64,000 nt of DNA from Shewanella glacialipiscicola (GTDB taxonomy: Bacteria; Pseudomonadota; Gammaproteobacteria; Enterobacterales; Shewanellaceae). The translations under genes and the position numbers were made by a program. Below the pieces are notes generated by a model. It had not been told where the DNA came from. It saw only the letters and a list, made by a program, of their open reading frames with translations, and ran no database searches. The stretch lies in NCBI RefSeq assembly GCF_023283485.1, contig NZ_JAKILU010000003.1, positions 186,001 to 250,000 on the forward strand, read 5' to 3'. Of the stretch, positions 27,434 through 37,867 are shown piece by piece; the first letter of the stretch is position 1, and each line of letters opens with the position of its first letter.

Positions 27434-28738
27434 ATGCAAGTTTCTGTTGAAGCAACTCAAGGCCTAGAGCGTCGCCTGACCATTTCTGTTCCTGCGGAAC
27501 AAATTGAAAAGCTGGTTAAAGACAGTCTACAACGTGAAGCTAAGCGTGCTCGTATTCCAGGTTTCCGTCCTGGTAAAGTACCTGTAACAGTCATTAACAA
27601 ACGTTACGGTGCTGCTATTCGTCAAGATATCATGGGCGAAGTAATGCAACGTAACTTCATCGATGCAATTATTGCTGAGAAGTTAAACCCAGCGGGTGCA
27701 CCGACTTTCGTACCAGGTTCAACTGATGGCGAGAAATTTGAATTTATCGCTACGTTTGAAGTCTACCCAGAAGTTGAACTCAAAGGCTTAGATGCAATCG
27801 AAGTAGAACAACCTAAAGCAACGGTAACAGACGCTGACGTTGATACCATGATTGAAACCTTACGCAAACAACATGCAACATTTGCCGTTGTTGAGCGCGC
27901 AGCTGCCGATGGCGATAAAGTGAAAATGAACTTTATCGGTTCTGTTGACGGTGAAGAGTTTGAAGGCGGGAAAGCTGACGATTTCGAACTGCAATTAGGT
28001 AGTGGCCGTATGATCCCGGGTTTTGAAGCGGGTATCTTAGGTCACAAAGCGGGCGAAGAATTTGTTATCGACGTAAACTTCCCTGAAGAATATCACGCTG
28101 AAAACCTCAAAGGTAAAGCCGCTAAGTTCGCGATTACTTTGACTGAAGTTCAAGCTGCTAACCTGCCAGAAGTTAACGATGAGTTTGCTTCATTGTTTGG
28201 TATTAGCGAAGGTGGCTTAGAAGCCCTAAAAGCTGAAATCCGTAAAAACATGAATCGTGAACTTGAGCAAGCGTTAAAAGCTAACGTGAAAGAACAAGTG
28301 ATCGAAGGTTTGTTAGCGAATAACGATATCACTTTACCAAAAGCATTGATCGATGCTGAAGTAAACGTACTGCGTCAGCAAGCCATGCAACGTTTTGGCG
28401 GCCAAACGGCTAACATGCCAGAATTACCAGCGGAATTGTTCACTGAACAAGCTGCTCGTCGCGTTAAAATCGGTCTGCTATTAGGCGAAGTTATCAAGAC
28501 TAACGAGCTAAAAGCTGAAGACGAACGCGTACAAGGCTTGATCGCTTCTATGGCTTCAGCCTACGAAGATCCAAGTGAAGTTGTTGCTTATTACAACAGT
28601 AATAAAGAAATGATGCAGAACATGCGCAACGTTGCTTTAGAAGAGCAAGCAGTTGAAGCACTGTTGAAATCTGCCAAAGTGACCGAAAAAGAAGTCGCTT
28701 TTGAAGAATTTATGAACAAGGCTACAGGTCGCGCATAA
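27434..28738 (+). CDS. tig: Trigger factor
   Basis: A 434-residue ribosome-associated chaperone and prolyl isomerase (E. coli 432). The N-terminal domain has the ribosome-docking signature GFRPGKVP near residue 43; the FKBP-like domain follows around 150-245 ([40 protein letters not shown]); the rest is the helical C-terminal cradle. It binds nascent chains at the exit tunnel. It heads the tig-clpP-clpX-lon-hupB-ppiD block, an order also found in E. coli. Confidence 0.97.
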   Translation: MQVSVEATQGLERRLTISVPAEQIEKLVKDSLQREAKRARIPGFRPGKVPVTVINKRYGAAIRQDIMGEVMQRNFIDAIIAEKLNPAGAPTFVPGSTDGEKFEFIATFEVYPEVELKGLDAIEVEQPKATVTDADVDTMIETLRKQHATFAVVERAAADGDKVKMNFIGSVDGEEFEGGKADDFELQLGSGRMIPGFEAGILGHKAGEEFVIDVNFPEEYHAENLKGKAAKFAITLTEVQAANLPEVNDEFASLFGISEGGLEALKAEIRKNMNRELEQALKANVKEQVIEGLLANNDITLPKALIDAEVNVLRQQAMQRFGGQTANMPELPAELFTEQAARRVKIGLLLGEVIKTNELKAEDERVQGLIASMASAYEDPSEVVAYYNSNKEMMQNMRNVALEEQAVEALLKSAKVTEKEVAFEEFMNKATGRA

Positions 28739-28773
28739 GCTAAGCTTGACTTGATTAGCTGTTCGCCATTTAT

Positions 28774-28811
28774 AATGGCTCGTATGAGGCTCCTCATGCG
28801 AGCCATTTTTA
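28774..28811 (+). terminator. Terminator between tig and clpP
   Basis: AATGGCTCG and CGAGCCATT form the outer stem, ATGAG and CTCAT an inner stem, followed by TTTTATTT. Only 16 bases separate it from clpP, so much of clpP expression may rely on read-through or on a promoter inside tig. Confidence 0.85.
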
Positions 28812-28827
28812 TTTAGGGAAGTGAATA

Positions 28828-29436
28828 ATGCATAATGCGTCAGACATACAAAGTGCTTTAGTGCCTATGGTGATCGAACAGACCGCTAAGGGTGAACGCT
28901 CATACGATATTTATTCTCGTTTGTTGAAAGAGCGGATTATCTTTTTGGTTGGTCAAGTTGAAGAACACATGGCAAACCTTATCGTGGCGCAATTATTGTT
29001 CTTAGAATCAGAAAGCCCAGATAAGGATATTTTCTTATATATAAACTCTCCTGGTGGCTCAGTAACGGCAGGTATGGCTATTTATGATACTATGCAGTTT
29101 ATCAAGCCAAATGTGAGTACTGTTTGTATCGGCCAAGCCGCAAGCATGGGTGCTTTCTTGTTAGCCGGTGGTGAGAAGGGCAAACGTCACTGTTTACCTA
29201 ATTCTCGCGTGATGATCCATCAACCACTGGGCGGTTTTCAAGGGCAAGCTTCTGACATTGCTATTCATGCCAAAGAAATCCTAGGCATTAAGAATAAACT
29301 TAACCAGATGCTAGCCGAACATACTGGCCAACCACTTGAAGTGGTTGAGCGCGACACAGATCGTGATAATTTTATGAGCGCCACTCAAGCCGTTGAATAC
29401 GGGTTAGTTGACTCGGTGATGACTAAACGCGGCTGA
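28828..29436 (+). CDS. clpP: ATP-dependent Clp protease proteolytic subunit
   Basis: A 202-residue serine protease subunit of the ClpXP/ClpAP complex (E. coli 207). Ser106 in [11 protein letters not shown] and His131 in MIHQP are visible; the triad Asp lies near 180 ([15 protein letters not shown]). A short propeptide precedes [22 protein letters not shown]. clpX follows after 85 bases. Confidence 0.97.
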   Translation: MHNASDIQSALVPMVIEQTAKGERSYDIYSRLLKERIIFLVGQVEEHMANLIVAQLLFLESESPDKDIFLYINSPGGSVTAGMAIYDTMQFIKPNVSTVCIGQAASMGAFLLAGGEKGKRHCLPNSRVMIHQPLGGFQGQASDIAIHAKEILGIKNKLNQMLAEHTGQPLEVVERDTDRDNFMSATQAVEYGLVDSVMTKRG

Positions 29437-29521
29437 TTTTTGCTTTTGACTGAGCTATGCTCTGTAAAAGTTAAGCAAATTTAAGACAGGCAGTACAGCA
29501 GACTGCAAAATGAGGTAATTA

Positions 29522-30802
29522 ATGGGCGACAACAAAAATAATGGTGACAGTGGTAAACTGCTGTACTGCTCTTTTTGCGGAAAGAGCCAGCATGAAGTCA
29601 GAAAACTCATTGCTGGCCCATCAGTGTATGTATGCGACGAATGTGTTGAGTTATGTAATGACATTATTCGTGAAGAGATTAAAGAGATCTCTCCTAAGCG
29701 CGATAGTGATAAATTGCCGACACCGCATGAGTTACGTGCGCATTTGGATGATTATGTTATTGGCCAAGACAGAGCAAAAAAAGTGCTCGCTGTGGCAGTT
29801 TATAATCACTATAAGCGTTTAAAAAATGCCTCACCTAAAGACGGCATTGAGCTCGGTAAAAGTAACATTTTGCTGATCGGTCCAACCGGTAGTGGTAAAA
29901 CGCTATTGGCCGAAACATTGGCTCGCTCACTTAATGTGCCTTTCACTATGGCGGATGCAACTACATTGACCGAAGCGGGATATGTGGGTGAAGACGTTGA
30001 AAACATCATTCAAAAGTTGCTGCAAAAGTGCGACTACGATGTTGAGAAGGCACAGCGCGGTATCGTTTATATTGATGAAATTGATAAAATCAGTCGTAAG
30101 TCTGACAATCCATCAATTACCCGTGACGTATCGGGTGAAGGCGTGCAGCAAGCACTGCTTAAGCTGATTGAAGGTACTGTTGCCGCGGTTCCACCACAAG
30201 GTGGCCGTAAGCATCCACAACAAGAGTTCTTACAGGTTGATACTTCTAAGATCCTGTTTATCTGTGGTGGTGCATTTGCGGGGCTTGAAAAGGTCATCGA
30301 ACAACGTGCACACGTTGGCTCGGGTATCGGTTTTGGTGCTCAAGTGAAAGGCGAGAAGGAGAAGGCATCTATCTCTGAAACCCTCGCTCAAGTTGAGCCG
30401 GGCGACTTAGTCAAATATGGCCTGATCCCAGAGTTTATTGGCCGTTTGCCAGTGGTCGCAACGTTAACTGAGTTAGATGAAGAAGCCTTAGTACAAATTT
30501 TATCTCAACCTAAAAACGCGCTCACTAAGCAATACAGTGCGTTATTTGAGATGGAAGGTGTAGAACTTGAGTTCCGCGAAGATGCACTCAAAGCGATTGC
30601 ACATAAAGCGATGTCACGTAAGACAGGCGCCCGCGGTTTACGCTCAATCGTTGAAAGTATTCTACTGGATACTATGTACGATATTCCTTCAGTTGATGGT
30701 GTAGTGAAGGCCGTTGTCGATGAATCAGTCGTGAAAGGTGAATCTGCACCTATCTTGATTTATGAGTCCAATGAGACCCAAACTGCCTCTGGCGAACAAT
30801 AA
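29522..30802 (+). CDS. clpX: Clp protease ATP-binding subunit ClpX
   Basis: A 426-residue AAA+ unfoldase. The N-terminal zinc-binding domain has [11 protein letters not shown] and CDECVELC (residues 14-44); Walker A is GPTGSGKT near 120; Walker B is YIDEIDKI near 184; the pore-loop GYVGEDVE near 155 is present. It recognises tagged substrates and feeds them to ClpP. A terminator follows it, then a separate promoter for lon. Confidence 0.97.
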   Translation: MGDNKNNGDSGKLLYCSFCGKSQHEVRKLIAGPSVYVCDECVELCNDIIREEIKEISPKRDSDKLPTPHELRAHLDDYVIGQDRAKKVLAVAVYNHYKRLKNASPKDGIELGKSNILLIGPTGSGKTLLAETLARSLNVPFTMADATTLTEAGYVGEDVENIIQKLLQKCDYDVEKAQRGIVYIDEIDKISRKSDNPSITRDVSGEGVQQALLKLIEGTVAAVPPQGGRKHPQQEFLQVDTSKILFICGGAFAGLEKVIEQRAHVGSGIGFGAQVKGEKEKASISETLAQVEPGDLVKYGLIPEFIGRLPVVATLTELDEEALVQILSQPKNALTKQYSALFEMEGVELEFREDALKAIAHKAMSRKTGARGLRSIVESILLDTMYDIPSVDGVVKAVVDESVVKGESAPILIYESNETQTASGEQ

Positions 30803-30831
30803 TTGTACTGATCGTTAATAAACTGAAAAAC

Positions 30832-30857
30832 AAGGAGTCCAATGGGCTCCTTTTTTC
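30832..30857 (+). terminator. Terminator of clpPX
   Basis: AAGGAGTCC pairs with GGGCTCCTT around AAT (one bulged base) and is followed by TTTT. Confidence 0.82.
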
Positions 30858-30866
30858 GTATTAGCC

Positions 30867-30894
30867 ATTGAAACTCAATAAAGCGTCCCAATAT
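30867..30894 (+). promoter_or_regulatory. Sigma-32-like heat-shock promoter of lon
   Basis: ATTGAAA (30867-30873), a 13-base spacer and CCCAATAT (30887-30894) resemble the RpoH consensus CTTGAAA and CCCCATnT. It lies 40 bases upstream of the lon start. lon is a known RpoH target in E. coli. Confidence 0.7.
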
Positions 30895-30934
30895 ACTCCA
30901 GTATTAATCCATTTCACCAAAACGGAATCGAGCT

Positions 30935-33292
30935 ATGACCCAAGAGCGTGAAGCGCATATCGAACTCCCCGTGCTGCCACTGCGAGATGTGGTGGTCTAT
31001 CCCCATATGGTAATTCCGTTATTTGTCGGACGAGAAAAATCTATTCGATGTCTCGAAACGGCAATGGCACAGGATAAACAAATTATTTTAGTGGCGCAGC
31101 GTGATGCTGAACTCGATGAACCATCTAAAGATGACATCTTCGAAGTCGGTACCGTCGCCTCTATTTTACAGTTACTCAAGCTGCCAGATGGCACTGTGAA
31201 AGTGCTGGTTGAAGGCGGCCGTCGTGCCCGTATTACCGCTTATACCCAAGAAACAGAGTTCTTTGTAGCTAAGGCTGAGTATCTGGAATCAGAGCCGCTG
31301 GAAGACAAAGAAGAAGAAGTGTTAGTGCGCAGTGCTATTGGTCAGTTTGAAGGTTATATCAAGCTGAACAAAAAGATCCCGCCAGAAGTCTTGACCTCTT
31401 TATCGGGAATCGATGAAGCGGCGCGTCTGGCAGATACTATGGCTGCTCACATGCCGCTTAAGCTTGAAGATAAGCAATCTGTGCTTGAGATGGTCAACGT
31501 CGGTGAACGTCTAGAATATTTAATGGCGATGATGGAATCGGAAATCGACCTATTACAGGTTGAGAAACGTATCCGTACTCGCGTTAAAAAACAGATGGAA
31601 AAGAGCCAGCGTGAGTATTATCTCAACGAACAGATGAAAGCCATCCAGAAAGAACTGGGTGATTTAGACGAAGGCCATGACGAATTTGACGTCTTAAATC
31701 GTAAGATTGAAGACGCCAATATGCCAAGCGATGCGAAAGAAAAAGCCCTCGCCGAGCTGAACAAGTTACGTATGATGTCGCCTATGTCTGCTGAGGCTAC
31801 TGTTGTGCGCAGCTATGTCGATTGGATGACAGCAGTGCCTTGGAGCCAACGCTCTAAAATCAAGCGCGATTTAGCAAAAGCTAAAGACGTACTCGACGCG
31901 GATCATTTTGGTCTTGAAAAAGTTAAAGAACGTATTTTGGAATATTTGGCCGTGCAAAGCCGAGTTCGTCAGCTTAAAGGGCCTATTCTGTGTTTAGTTG
32001 GACCACCAGGTGTGGGTAAAACTTCGCTGGGGCAATCTATCGCTAAGGCAACGGGTCGTAAATATGTGCGTGTTGCCTTAGGCGGCGTGCGTGATGAAGC
32101 GGAAATCCGTGGTCATCGCCGTACTTATATCGGTTCTATGCCGGGTAAAGTCATTCAGAAAATGGCTAAAGTGGGCGTTAAAAACCCATTATTCCTGCTC
32201 GATGAAATCGATAAAATGAGCTCAGACATGCGTGGCGACCCAGCATCGGCACTATTGGAAGTGTTAGATCCTGAGCAAAACTCAACGTTTAACGATCATT
32301 ATCTTGAAGTTGATTATGACTTATCTGATGTAATGTTCGTGGCAACGTCGAACTCGATGGATATTCCAGGGCCGCTACTTGACCGTATGGAAGTGATCCG
32401 TTTATCGGGTTACACCGAAGATGAAAAGCTGAATATCGCCAAACAACATTTGTTGAATAAGCAAATTGAGCGTAATGGCTTAAAAGCGAGTGAAATTTAT
32501 GTGGATGATAGTGCGATAGTCGGCATCATCCGTTATTACACCCGTGAAGCTGGCGTACGTTCACTTGAACGTGAGTTGTCTAAAATTTGCCGTAAAGTCG
32601 TGAAGATGATTTTACTTGATAAGTCAGTTAAGTCTGTGACGGTTAATCAAGATAATCTTAAATCGTTCCTTGGCGTGCAGCGTTTTGATTACGGTAAAGC
32701 TGAGTCGAAAAACCAAATCGGTCAAGTGACCGGTTTAGCCTGGACTCAAGTCGGCGGTGATTTGCTGACGATTGAAGCAACATCAGTACCAGGCAAAGGT
32801 AAGTTAACTTATACCGGTTCTCTTGGTGATGTGATGCAAGAGTCAATTCAAGCGGCAATGACAGTCGTTCGTGCCCGTGCGGAACAATTAGGTATTAATG
32901 CTGACTTCTACGAGAAGCGTGATATCCACGTGCACGTACCAGAAGGTGCCACGCCAAAAGATGGCCCATCGGCCGGTGCGGCCATGTGTACCGCTTTAGT
33001 ATCAAGCTTAACGGGTAACCCAGTACGTGCCGATGTAGCCATGACAGGTGAAATAACCCTACGTGGTGAAGTGTTACCTATTGGTGGTTTAAAAGAGAAG
33101 CTGCTGGCCGCTCACCGTGGCGGTATAAAGTTAGTATTGATTCCAAAGGAAAATGAGCGTGATTTGGAAGAAATTCCAGCCAATGTGATCGCTGATTTAG
33201 AAATTCGTCCCGTGCGTTGGGTCGATGAAGTACTGAAACTGGCATTAGAAAGACCCGTTGAAGGCTTCGAAGTGGTTAAAAACTTGGCATAA
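30935..33292 (+). CDS. lon: ATP-dependent Lon protease
   Basis: A 785-residue cytoplasmic protease (E. coli 784). The N-terminal substrate-binding domain begins [23 protein letters not shown]; Walker A is GPPGVGKTS near 356; Walker B is FLLDEIDKM near 420; the catalytic dyad is Ser in [12 protein letters not shown] near 680 and Lys in [14 protein letters not shown] near 722. It degrades misfolded and regulatory proteins. A perfect hairpin overlaps its stop codon. Confidence 0.98.
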   Translation: MTQEREAHIELPVLPLRDVVVYPHMVIPLFVGREKSIRCLETAMAQDKQIILVAQRDAELDEPSKDDIFEVGTVASILQLLKLPDGTVKVLVEGGRRARITAYTQETEFFVAKAEYLESEPLEDKEEEVLVRSAIGQFEGYIKLNKKIPPEVLTSLSGIDEAARLADTMAAHMPLKLEDKQSVLEMVNVGERLEYLMAMMESEIDLLQVEKRIRTRVKKQMEKSQREYYLNEQMKAIQKELGDLDEGHDEFDVLNRKIEDANMPSDAKEKALAELNKLRMMSPMSAEATVVRSYVDWMTAVPWSQRSKIKRDLAKAKDVLDADHFGLEKVKERILEYLAVQSRVRQLKGPILCLVGPPGVGKTSLGQSIAKATGRKYVRVALGGVRDEAEIRGHRRTYIGSMPGKVIQKMAKVGVKNPLFLLDEIDKMSSDMRGDPASALLEVLDPEQNSTFNDHYLEVDYDLSDVMFVATSNSMDIPGPLLDRMEVIRLSGYTEDEKLNIAKQHLLNKQIERNGLKASEIYVDDSAIVGIIRYYTREAGVRSLERELSKICRKVVKMILLDKSVKSVTVNQDNLKSFLGVQRFDYGKAESKNQIGQVTGLAWTQVGGDLLTIEATSVPGKGKLTYTGSLGDVMQESIQAAMTVVRARAEQLGINADFYEKRDIHVHVPEGATPKDGPSAGAAMCTALVSSLTGNPVRADVAMTGEITLRGEVLPIGGLKEKLLAAHRGGIKLVLIPKENERDLEEIPANVIADLEIRPVRWVDEVLKLALERPVEGFEVVKNLA

Positions 33293-33310
33293 CGCAAGAA
33301 ATTGCGTTAT
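33289..33310 (+). other. Perfect hairpin overlapping the lon stop codon
   Basis: ATAACGCAA and TTGCGTTAT form a 9-bp stem closed by GAAA, a GNRA-type tetraloop. The TAA stop (33290-33292) lies in the 5' arm. It is followed by an A-rich tract, so it is not an intrinsic terminator on this strand. Confidence 0.6.
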
Positions 33311-33330
33311 CACGCTAAAAAAAATGAAAA

Positions 33331-33435
33331 AAGGGCTTAACAAAGCGCAGACCTGTGGTAGCCTAGGTCTGTGGAGAGCCAGCTGCTCCAAGCCCTTGGC
33401 GCAACTGGCTTTGAGCTGTATCCAGTTTTAATTCT
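33331..33435 (+). ncRNA. Candidate structured RNA between lon and hupB
   Basis: An 8-bp stem AAGGGCTT (33331-33338) / AAGCCCTT (33390-33397) encloses two hairpins: CAGACCT/AGGTCTG (33348-33371) and GGAG/CTCC (33373-33389), a three-way junction. A further hairpin AACTGG/CCAGTT (33403-33427) is followed by TTTAATTCTTT and could be its terminator. It could be a small RNA or a structured 5' leader of hupB. I do not recognise a known RNA family. Confidence 0.45.
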
Positions 33436-33552
33436 TTGGTTTTCGAACTCAGCTTGAACTTTGAATTCAAGCTTGTTATAAAAGCCTCCGCAGACCGCTC
33501 TAGACATGGATTTGGTTGCGGCGCAAAAAAAAATTACATTCAAGGGGATGAC

Positions 33553-33825
33553 ATGAACAAATCTGAACTAATCGAGAAAATCGCATCTGGTGCTGACATT
33601 TCTAAAGCCGCTGCTGGCCGCGCACTGGATTCTTTTATCGCTGCTGTGACTGAAGGTCTGAAAGAAGGCGATAAAATTTCTCTTGTTGGTTTTGGTACTT
33701 TTGAAGTGCGTGAACGCGCTGAGCGTACTGGTCGCAACCCTCAAACGGGTGAAGAGATCAAAATCGCAGCAGCTAAAATTCCAGCATTCAAAGCCGGTAA
33801 AGCACTGAAAGACGCTGTTAACTAA
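33553..33825 (+). CDS. hupB: DNA-binding protein HU-beta
   Basis: A 90-residue nucleoid protein of the HU/IHF family, the same length as E. coli HupB. It begins [21 protein letters not shown] and carries the DNA-arm signature [24 protein letters not shown] near residues 46-67. It bends and compacts DNA as an HU-alpha/beta dimer. I start at 33553, where AAGGGGATGAC supplies a ribosome site; the frame upstream is leader sequence. Its place after lon is the same as in E. coli. Confidence 0.97.
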   Translation: MNKSELIEKIASGADISKAAAGRALDSFIAAVTEGLKEGDKISLVGFGTFEVRERAERTGRNPQTGEEIKIAAAKIPAFKAGKALKDAVN

Positions 33826-33864
33826 TCATTAATATCGTAGCCTTTGTAAGGCGTTCGTAATTAC

Positions 33865-33888
33865 AAGCACTGTTTATCAGTGCTTTTT
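33865..33888 (+). terminator. Terminator of hupB
   Basis: AAGCACTG pairs with CAGTGCTTT around TTTAT, followed by TTT; TTCGTAA and TTACGAA extend the stem outwards. Confidence 0.88.
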
Positions 33889-33894
33889 ACGAAT

Positions 33895-34021
33895 TGAAAG
33901 TAATGGAATATGAAGCTTAGTTTCTACCATTACTCGGGGTTTTAGAGATTACCTGTGGTAGCGTCTGAATCATCCCCATAAATTACAGAAAGGCGCATCT
34001 CGAACTGATGCGCCTTTTTAT
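33895..34021 (+). ncRNA. Candidate small RNA between hupB and ppiD
   Basis: Between two intrinsic terminators lies about 125 bases with three possible hairpins: TAATGG/CCATTA (33901-33932), nested GGGG/CCCC and GATT/AATC (33936-33977) and the terminator stem AAAGGCGCATC/GATGCGCCTTT (33989-34018) with its T run. The loop of the middle hairpin contains ACCTGTGGTAGC, which also occurs in the candidate RNA before hupB (33351-33362). No promoter is clear. It could instead be leader sequence of ppiD. Confidence 0.4.
33989..34021 (+). terminator. Terminator immediately upstream of ppiD
   Basis: AAAGGCGCATC and GATGCGCCTTT pair around TCGAACT and are followed by TTTATTTTG, 30 bases before the ppiD start. 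A terminator this close to ppiD implies termination of an upstream transcript not ended by the hupB terminator. Confidence 0.88.
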
Positions 34022-34050
34022 TTTGTTAATCGCAACAAGCGAGAAATCTG

Positions 34051-35916
34051 ATGTTAGAAAAGATCCGCGACGGTTCGCAAGGCGTGATTGCTAAAAGCAT
34101 TCTCGTACTTGTGATTTTATCTTTTGCATTCGCAGGTGTCAGTAGCTACTTAGGCTCAACCACTGATGAACCCGCAGCAGAAGTTAATGGTGACATGATC
34201 ACTAAAGCAGAATTAGAACAAGCCTACCAGAGCGAGCGCTCTCGTATGGAGCAACAACTCGGTGAAATGTTTGCCGCATTATCGGCAGACGAAAGATACC
34301 TAGAAAGTATTAAACAAAGCGTATTAGAGCGCTTAGTTGCTGATAAATTAATTGACCAAGCGGCTAAAACTATGGGTCTGCGCGTTTCTGACGAACAGAT
34401 TATTAATGCAGTTAAAACTGAACCGGCATTCCAAACGGATGGCAGATTTGATAATGATCGTTATCAAGCTATTTTGCGCCAGTTAGGTTATCAGCCTCAA
34501 GCTTTCAGAGATATGATGCGTGTCGATATGACCCGTCGTCAGTTAACTGCAGCGCTTATTGGCACTGAGTTTGTTTTGCCTGGTGAAGCTAAGCAATTGG
34601 CAGAACTTCAAGGCCAAACACGTGATGTGCGTTATTTGCTTGTCGACTCCGCGCCTTTTTTCGCGACCGCAGTTGTCAGCGATGAACAAGTCAAAAATTA
34701 TTACGACGCTAACCAAGGGCAGTTTATTAGCCCTGAAATGGTGAGCTTAGAATATGTTGAGTTAAATGCTGCCGATTTCGCTAAAAATAGCCCAGTTTCA
34801 GATGATGAAGCGCGAGCTTATTACGAAGAACATAAAGTGCAATACGTGTCTAATGAAAAACGTTTAGCGGCACATATTTTGGTCATGCCAGGCACTGATG
34901 AAGCTGCGGCAAAAACCAAAGCAGAAGATATCGTTAAGCAATTAGATAATGGCGCCGATTTTGCTGCATTAGCAAAAACACATTCAGATGATACCTTGAG
35001 TGCTGAGCAGGGCGGCAAGCTGGATTGGTTTGAACCTGGCGTAATGGACCCGTCTTTTGATGCTGCATTGTTTGCATTAAATAAAGGTCAACATTCAGCA
35101 GTCGTTAAAACTGACTTTGGTTTCCACATTATTAAGTTATTAGATGTGCAAGCCGGTGCAACAGTACCATTTGATGATGTTAAAGCTAAAATAGTCGCTC
35201 AGTTGCAAGATAAGCACGCTGTTGATCAGTTTTATAGCTTACAAAGTAAATTAGCCGATACCAGCTATGAAGTACCAGATACGCTATCTGAAACGGCAAA
35301 AGCTGTGGGTGTCGATGTTAAGACTACAACTCTGTTTTCTCGCGATAACGTTCCTGCTGCGCTCAACAAGCCTGACTTAGTCAAAGCCGCTTTCTCTGAC
35401 ACGGTTATGCTGAAAGGATTAAACAGTGAAGTGATTGAGCTTGAGCCTAACCATGTTGTGGTTATTCGTATAAAAGAGCATCGTGATTCGGGCACAATGG
35501 CGTTAGCTGAAGTAAAAGACAGCATTGTGGAACGTTTAAAGCAAGAACGAGCCAATGATGCTGCGCGTGCTAAAGCACAAGAGTTGATGGCACAAGTGAA
35601 GGCCGGAGCAACTGATTTGGCATTCGTGTCTAAAGTTAAGCTCGCTCGTGATGCGCAGGACGTAGACGCTGCAATTGTAGGTAAGGCGTTCCAAATGCCA
35701 ACACCTAGCTCAACTGCGGTTGTAGACATTGTTGCTTTAGCCAATGGTTATGCCGTCGTTGCACTCGATAAAGTTAACGCAGCAGAAGGCGTAAGCGATG
35801 AGCTCGTTAATGCGCTTAAACAACGCTTGAACGCACAATACAGTGAAGCTGACTACCGTGGGCTGATTGATTCGTTAAAGGCTAACGCTAAGGTGCTTTA
35901 CCCTGTAGCTGAGTAG
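34051..35916 (+). CDS. ppiD: Periplasmic folding chaperone PpiD (SurA/parvulin-like)
   Basis: A 621-residue protein (E. coli 623) anchored in the inner membrane by one N-terminal segment (IAKSILVLVILSFAFAGVSSYLG, residues 15-37) with the rest in the periplasm. A SurA-like helical region follows, then the parvulin domain around 265-360 (RLAAHILVMPGTDEAAA ... QGGKLDWFEPGVMDPSF ... KTDFGFHIIKLLD), and a C-terminal helical part. It works at the SecYEG exit on newly exported proteins. Expression may depend on a promoter or read-through beyond the terminator just upstream. Confidence 0.95.
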   Translation: MLEKIRDGSQGVIAKSILVLVILSFAFAGVSSYLGSTTDEPAAEVNGDMITKAELEQAYQSERSRMEQQLGEMFAALSADERYLESIKQSVLERLVADKLIDQAAKTMGLRVSDEQIINAVKTEPAFQTDGRFDNDRYQAILRQLGYQPQAFRDMMRVDMTRRQLTAALIGTEFVLPGEAKQLAELQGQTRDVRYLLVDSAPFFATAVVSDEQVKNYYDANQGQFISPEMVSLEYVELNAADFAKNSPVSDDEARAYYEEHKVQYVSNEKRLAAHILVMPGTDEAAAKTKAEDIVKQLDNGADFAALAKTHSDDTLSAEQGGKLDWFEPGVMDPSFDAALFALNKGQHSAVVKTDFGFHIIKLLDVQAGATVPFDDVKAKIVAQLQDKHAVDQFYSLQSKLADTSYEVPDTLSETAKAVGVDVKTTTLFSRDNVPAALNKPDLVKAAFSDTVMLKGLNSEVIELEPNHVVVIRIKEHRDSGTMALAEVKDSIVERLKQERANDAARAKAQELMAQVKAGATDLAFVSKVKLARDAQDVDAAIVGKAFQMPTPSSTAVVDIVALANGYAVVALDKVNAAEGVSDELVNALKQRLNAQYSEADYRGLIDSLKANAKVLYPVAE

Positions 35917-35969
35917 TCCAAGTATAAGGTGGCGGGGTAAACCTGCCATGCTACTGATAAATGTTAATT

Positions 35970-36004
35970 AAAAAGGCCAAGTAATTTTACTTGGCCTTTT
36001 TTGT
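35970..36004 (+). terminator. Terminator of ppiD
   Basis: AAAAAGGCCAAGTAA pairs with TTACTTGGCCTTTTT, followed by a T run. Confidence 0.93.
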
Positions 36005-36091
36005 TTTTAGTTCTTTTTTTTAAAAAGAGGACGGTTTTATCTATCTATCAATACAATAATAACCCATTACTCAGTACTAATGATTCGGGGG

Positions 36092-36304
36092 TTAGTCGTC
36101 AACGCCTATCATCACGCTACTGGCTTTGATGAGTGCATAGGCAGAATCACCCACTTTAAGGCCAAGACGCTCACAGGAAGCTTTAGTGACTACTGACGTT
36201 AATACTACGCCAGGCGCGAGCTCAATTGTGACTTCATTATTAACGGCGCCCATTTCGATTGATTTTATTGTGCCGCTGAGTGTGTTTCTTGCGCTAATTT
36301 TCAT
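36092..36304 (-). CDS. Molbindin: single Mop/TOBE-domain molybdate-binding protein
   Basis: A 70-residue protein consisting of one Mop/TOBE domain: MKISARNTLSGTIKSIEMGAVNNEVTIEL, then LTSVVTKASCERLGLKVGDSAYALIKASSVMIGV. Such molbindins form hexamers that bind molybdate or tungstate in the cytoplasm and are thought to store or buffer it for molybdenum cofactor enzymes, which are abundant in anaerobically respiring Shewanella. No modABC genes are adjacent. GGAAA lies shortly upstream of the ATG. It probably forms its own transcription unit, being separated from fabV by a hairpin. Confidence 0.9.
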   Translation of the reverse strand: MKISARNTLSGTIKSIEMGAVNNEVTIELAPGVVLTSVVTKASCERLGLKVGDSAYALIKASSVMIGVDD

Positions 36305-36498
36305 TATATTTCCTTATAGAGTATTTCAAACTAAGAGTTTTAATATTCAATCAGTTCAGCGTCTCTCTGACGGATGACAGCTCAGTTTATCTAATACAGC
36401 ATGTGTGAGCTTACCGACTGAAAAGTGCTGGACATGATAAATATTTTTTATAAATTAACAAAGCTAGTATAACCATTTTAATCAGAGCGTTATAAATA

Positions 36499-36524
36499 TA
36501 AACGCCACTAAAAAGTGGCGTTTA
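36499..36524 (-). terminator. Terminator of fabV
   Basis: TAAACGCCACT and AGTGGCGTTTA pair around AAAA, about 37 bases past the fabV stop; TTTATATTTAT is the minus-strand tail. Confidence 0.75.
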
Positions 36525-36560
36525 ATGCTTTTGTGAGCGCTAACTAATTATTAGCGTTGA

Positions 36561-37763
36561 TTAAAGCTCAATAACGTCAAACTCAACATAGGGGTTAACA
36601 TCAGCATCGTAATCAATGCCTTCGATACCAAAGCCAAATAACTTAATGAATTCGGCTTTATATTCACGGTAATCAGTTAGTTCTGATAGGTTTTCAGTCG
36701 TGACTTGTGGCCATAAATTACGGCAGTGCTGCTGAATATCTTCCCGCAGTTCCCAGTCATCGAGGCGCAAGCGGTTGTCGCTGTCCGTCTCGGGTTTAGC
36801 GCCGTCAGCGCGGAATAGACGCTCAGTAAATAGACGATAGATTTGCTCCATACAACCCTCATGCAGGCCCTCTTGGCGCATCTTTTTGAACACCATAGCA
36901 ATATACAATGGCATTACTGGGATTGCCGAGCTTGCTTGAGTTACTACGCTTTTAAGCACTGCAACATTGGCACTGCCACCGGTGCGAGACAGTTGCTCAT
37001 TTAAGGCTTTTGCCGCACGATCGAGATCCATCTTGGCCTTGCCAAGTGCGCCGTGCCAGTAGATAGGCCAAGTGAGCTCAGTACCAATGTAGCTATAGGC
37101 AACTGTCTTACAGTTATCGGCTAAAACGCCAGCGTCAGATAAAGCTTTGATCCACAGTTCCCAATCTTCGCCGCCCATTACGGTAACCGTATCTGCAATC
37201 TCTTGTTCAGTTGCAGGTTCTACTGTGGCTTCAATAATGCAGTCTTTATTGGTATCAACGGCAGTCGCGGTGTAAGTTTCGCCAATTGGTTTTAAGGCTG
37301 AACGAATTAACTCACCAGAATCCGGTAGTTTACGCACAGGCGAAGCCAGTGAGTAAACGACCATATCGATTTCACCAAGATCTTGCTTAATTAGCTCGAT
37401 AACTTTTTGTTTTGCTTCGTGACTAAATGCATCACCGTTAACACTTTTAGAATATAAACCCTCTGCCTTAGCAAACTTATCAAAGGCTGCAGTGTTGTAC
37501 CAACCTGCAGTACCCGGTTTAGTTTCAGTCCCCGGTTTTTCAAAGAACACCCCAATGGTGGCAGCATCGCTACCAAATGCTGCTGCAATACGAGAAGACA
37601 AGCCATAACCGCTTGATGAACCTACTACTAATACCTTTTTAGGGCCATTAGCTATTTTACCTTTTGCTTTGGTAAATGTGATTTGTTCTTTCACGTTTGC
37701 TTCACAACCAACTGGATGTGTAGTGGTACAAATGAATCCACGAATTTTTGGTTTGATAATCAT
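36561..37763 (-). CDS. fabV: FabV enoyl-[acyl-carrier-protein] reductase (NADH)
   Basis: A 400-residue enzyme reducing trans-2-enoyl-ACP in the last step of fatty acid elongation. It begins [24 protein letters not shown], the FabV N-terminus; the NADH-binding motif [17 protein letters not shown] lies near residue 48; the catalytic Tyr-X8-Lys is in [16 protein letters not shown] near 235-244. FabV is longer than FabI (about 262 residues) and is known in Vibrio and Pseudomonas for low sensitivity to triclosan. It lies directly downstream of sapF, the place of fabI in E. coli. I see no fabI in the window. Confidence 0.96.
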   Translation of the reverse strand: MIIKPKIRGFICTTTHPVGCEANVKEQITFTKAKGKIANGPKKVLVVGSSSGYGLSSRIAAAFGSDAATIGVFFEKPGTETKPGTAGWYNTAAFDKFAKAEGLYSKSVNGDAFSHEAKQKVIELIKQDLGEIDMVVYSLASPVRKLPDSGELIRSALKPIGETYTATAVDTNKDCIIEATVEPATEQEIADTVTVMGGEDWELWIKALSDAGVLADNCKTVAYSYIGTELTWPIYWHGALGKAKMDLDRAAKALNEQLSRTGGSANVAVLKSVVTQASSAIPVMPLYIAMVFKKMRQEGLHEGCMEQIYRLFTERLFRADGAKPETDSDNRLRLDDWELREDIQQHCRNLWPQVTTENLSELTDYREYKAEFIKLFGFGIEGIDYDADVNPYVEFDVIEL

Positions 37764-37867
37764 GTTTAAGCTCTTCTATCAAAATAGCCAATAGGATAAA
37801 TATTTAAGCGGGTAAATGGCACCTATTTTTAGCCAATTCATCCGATTACTTAAGTGGTTGGAGCAGT

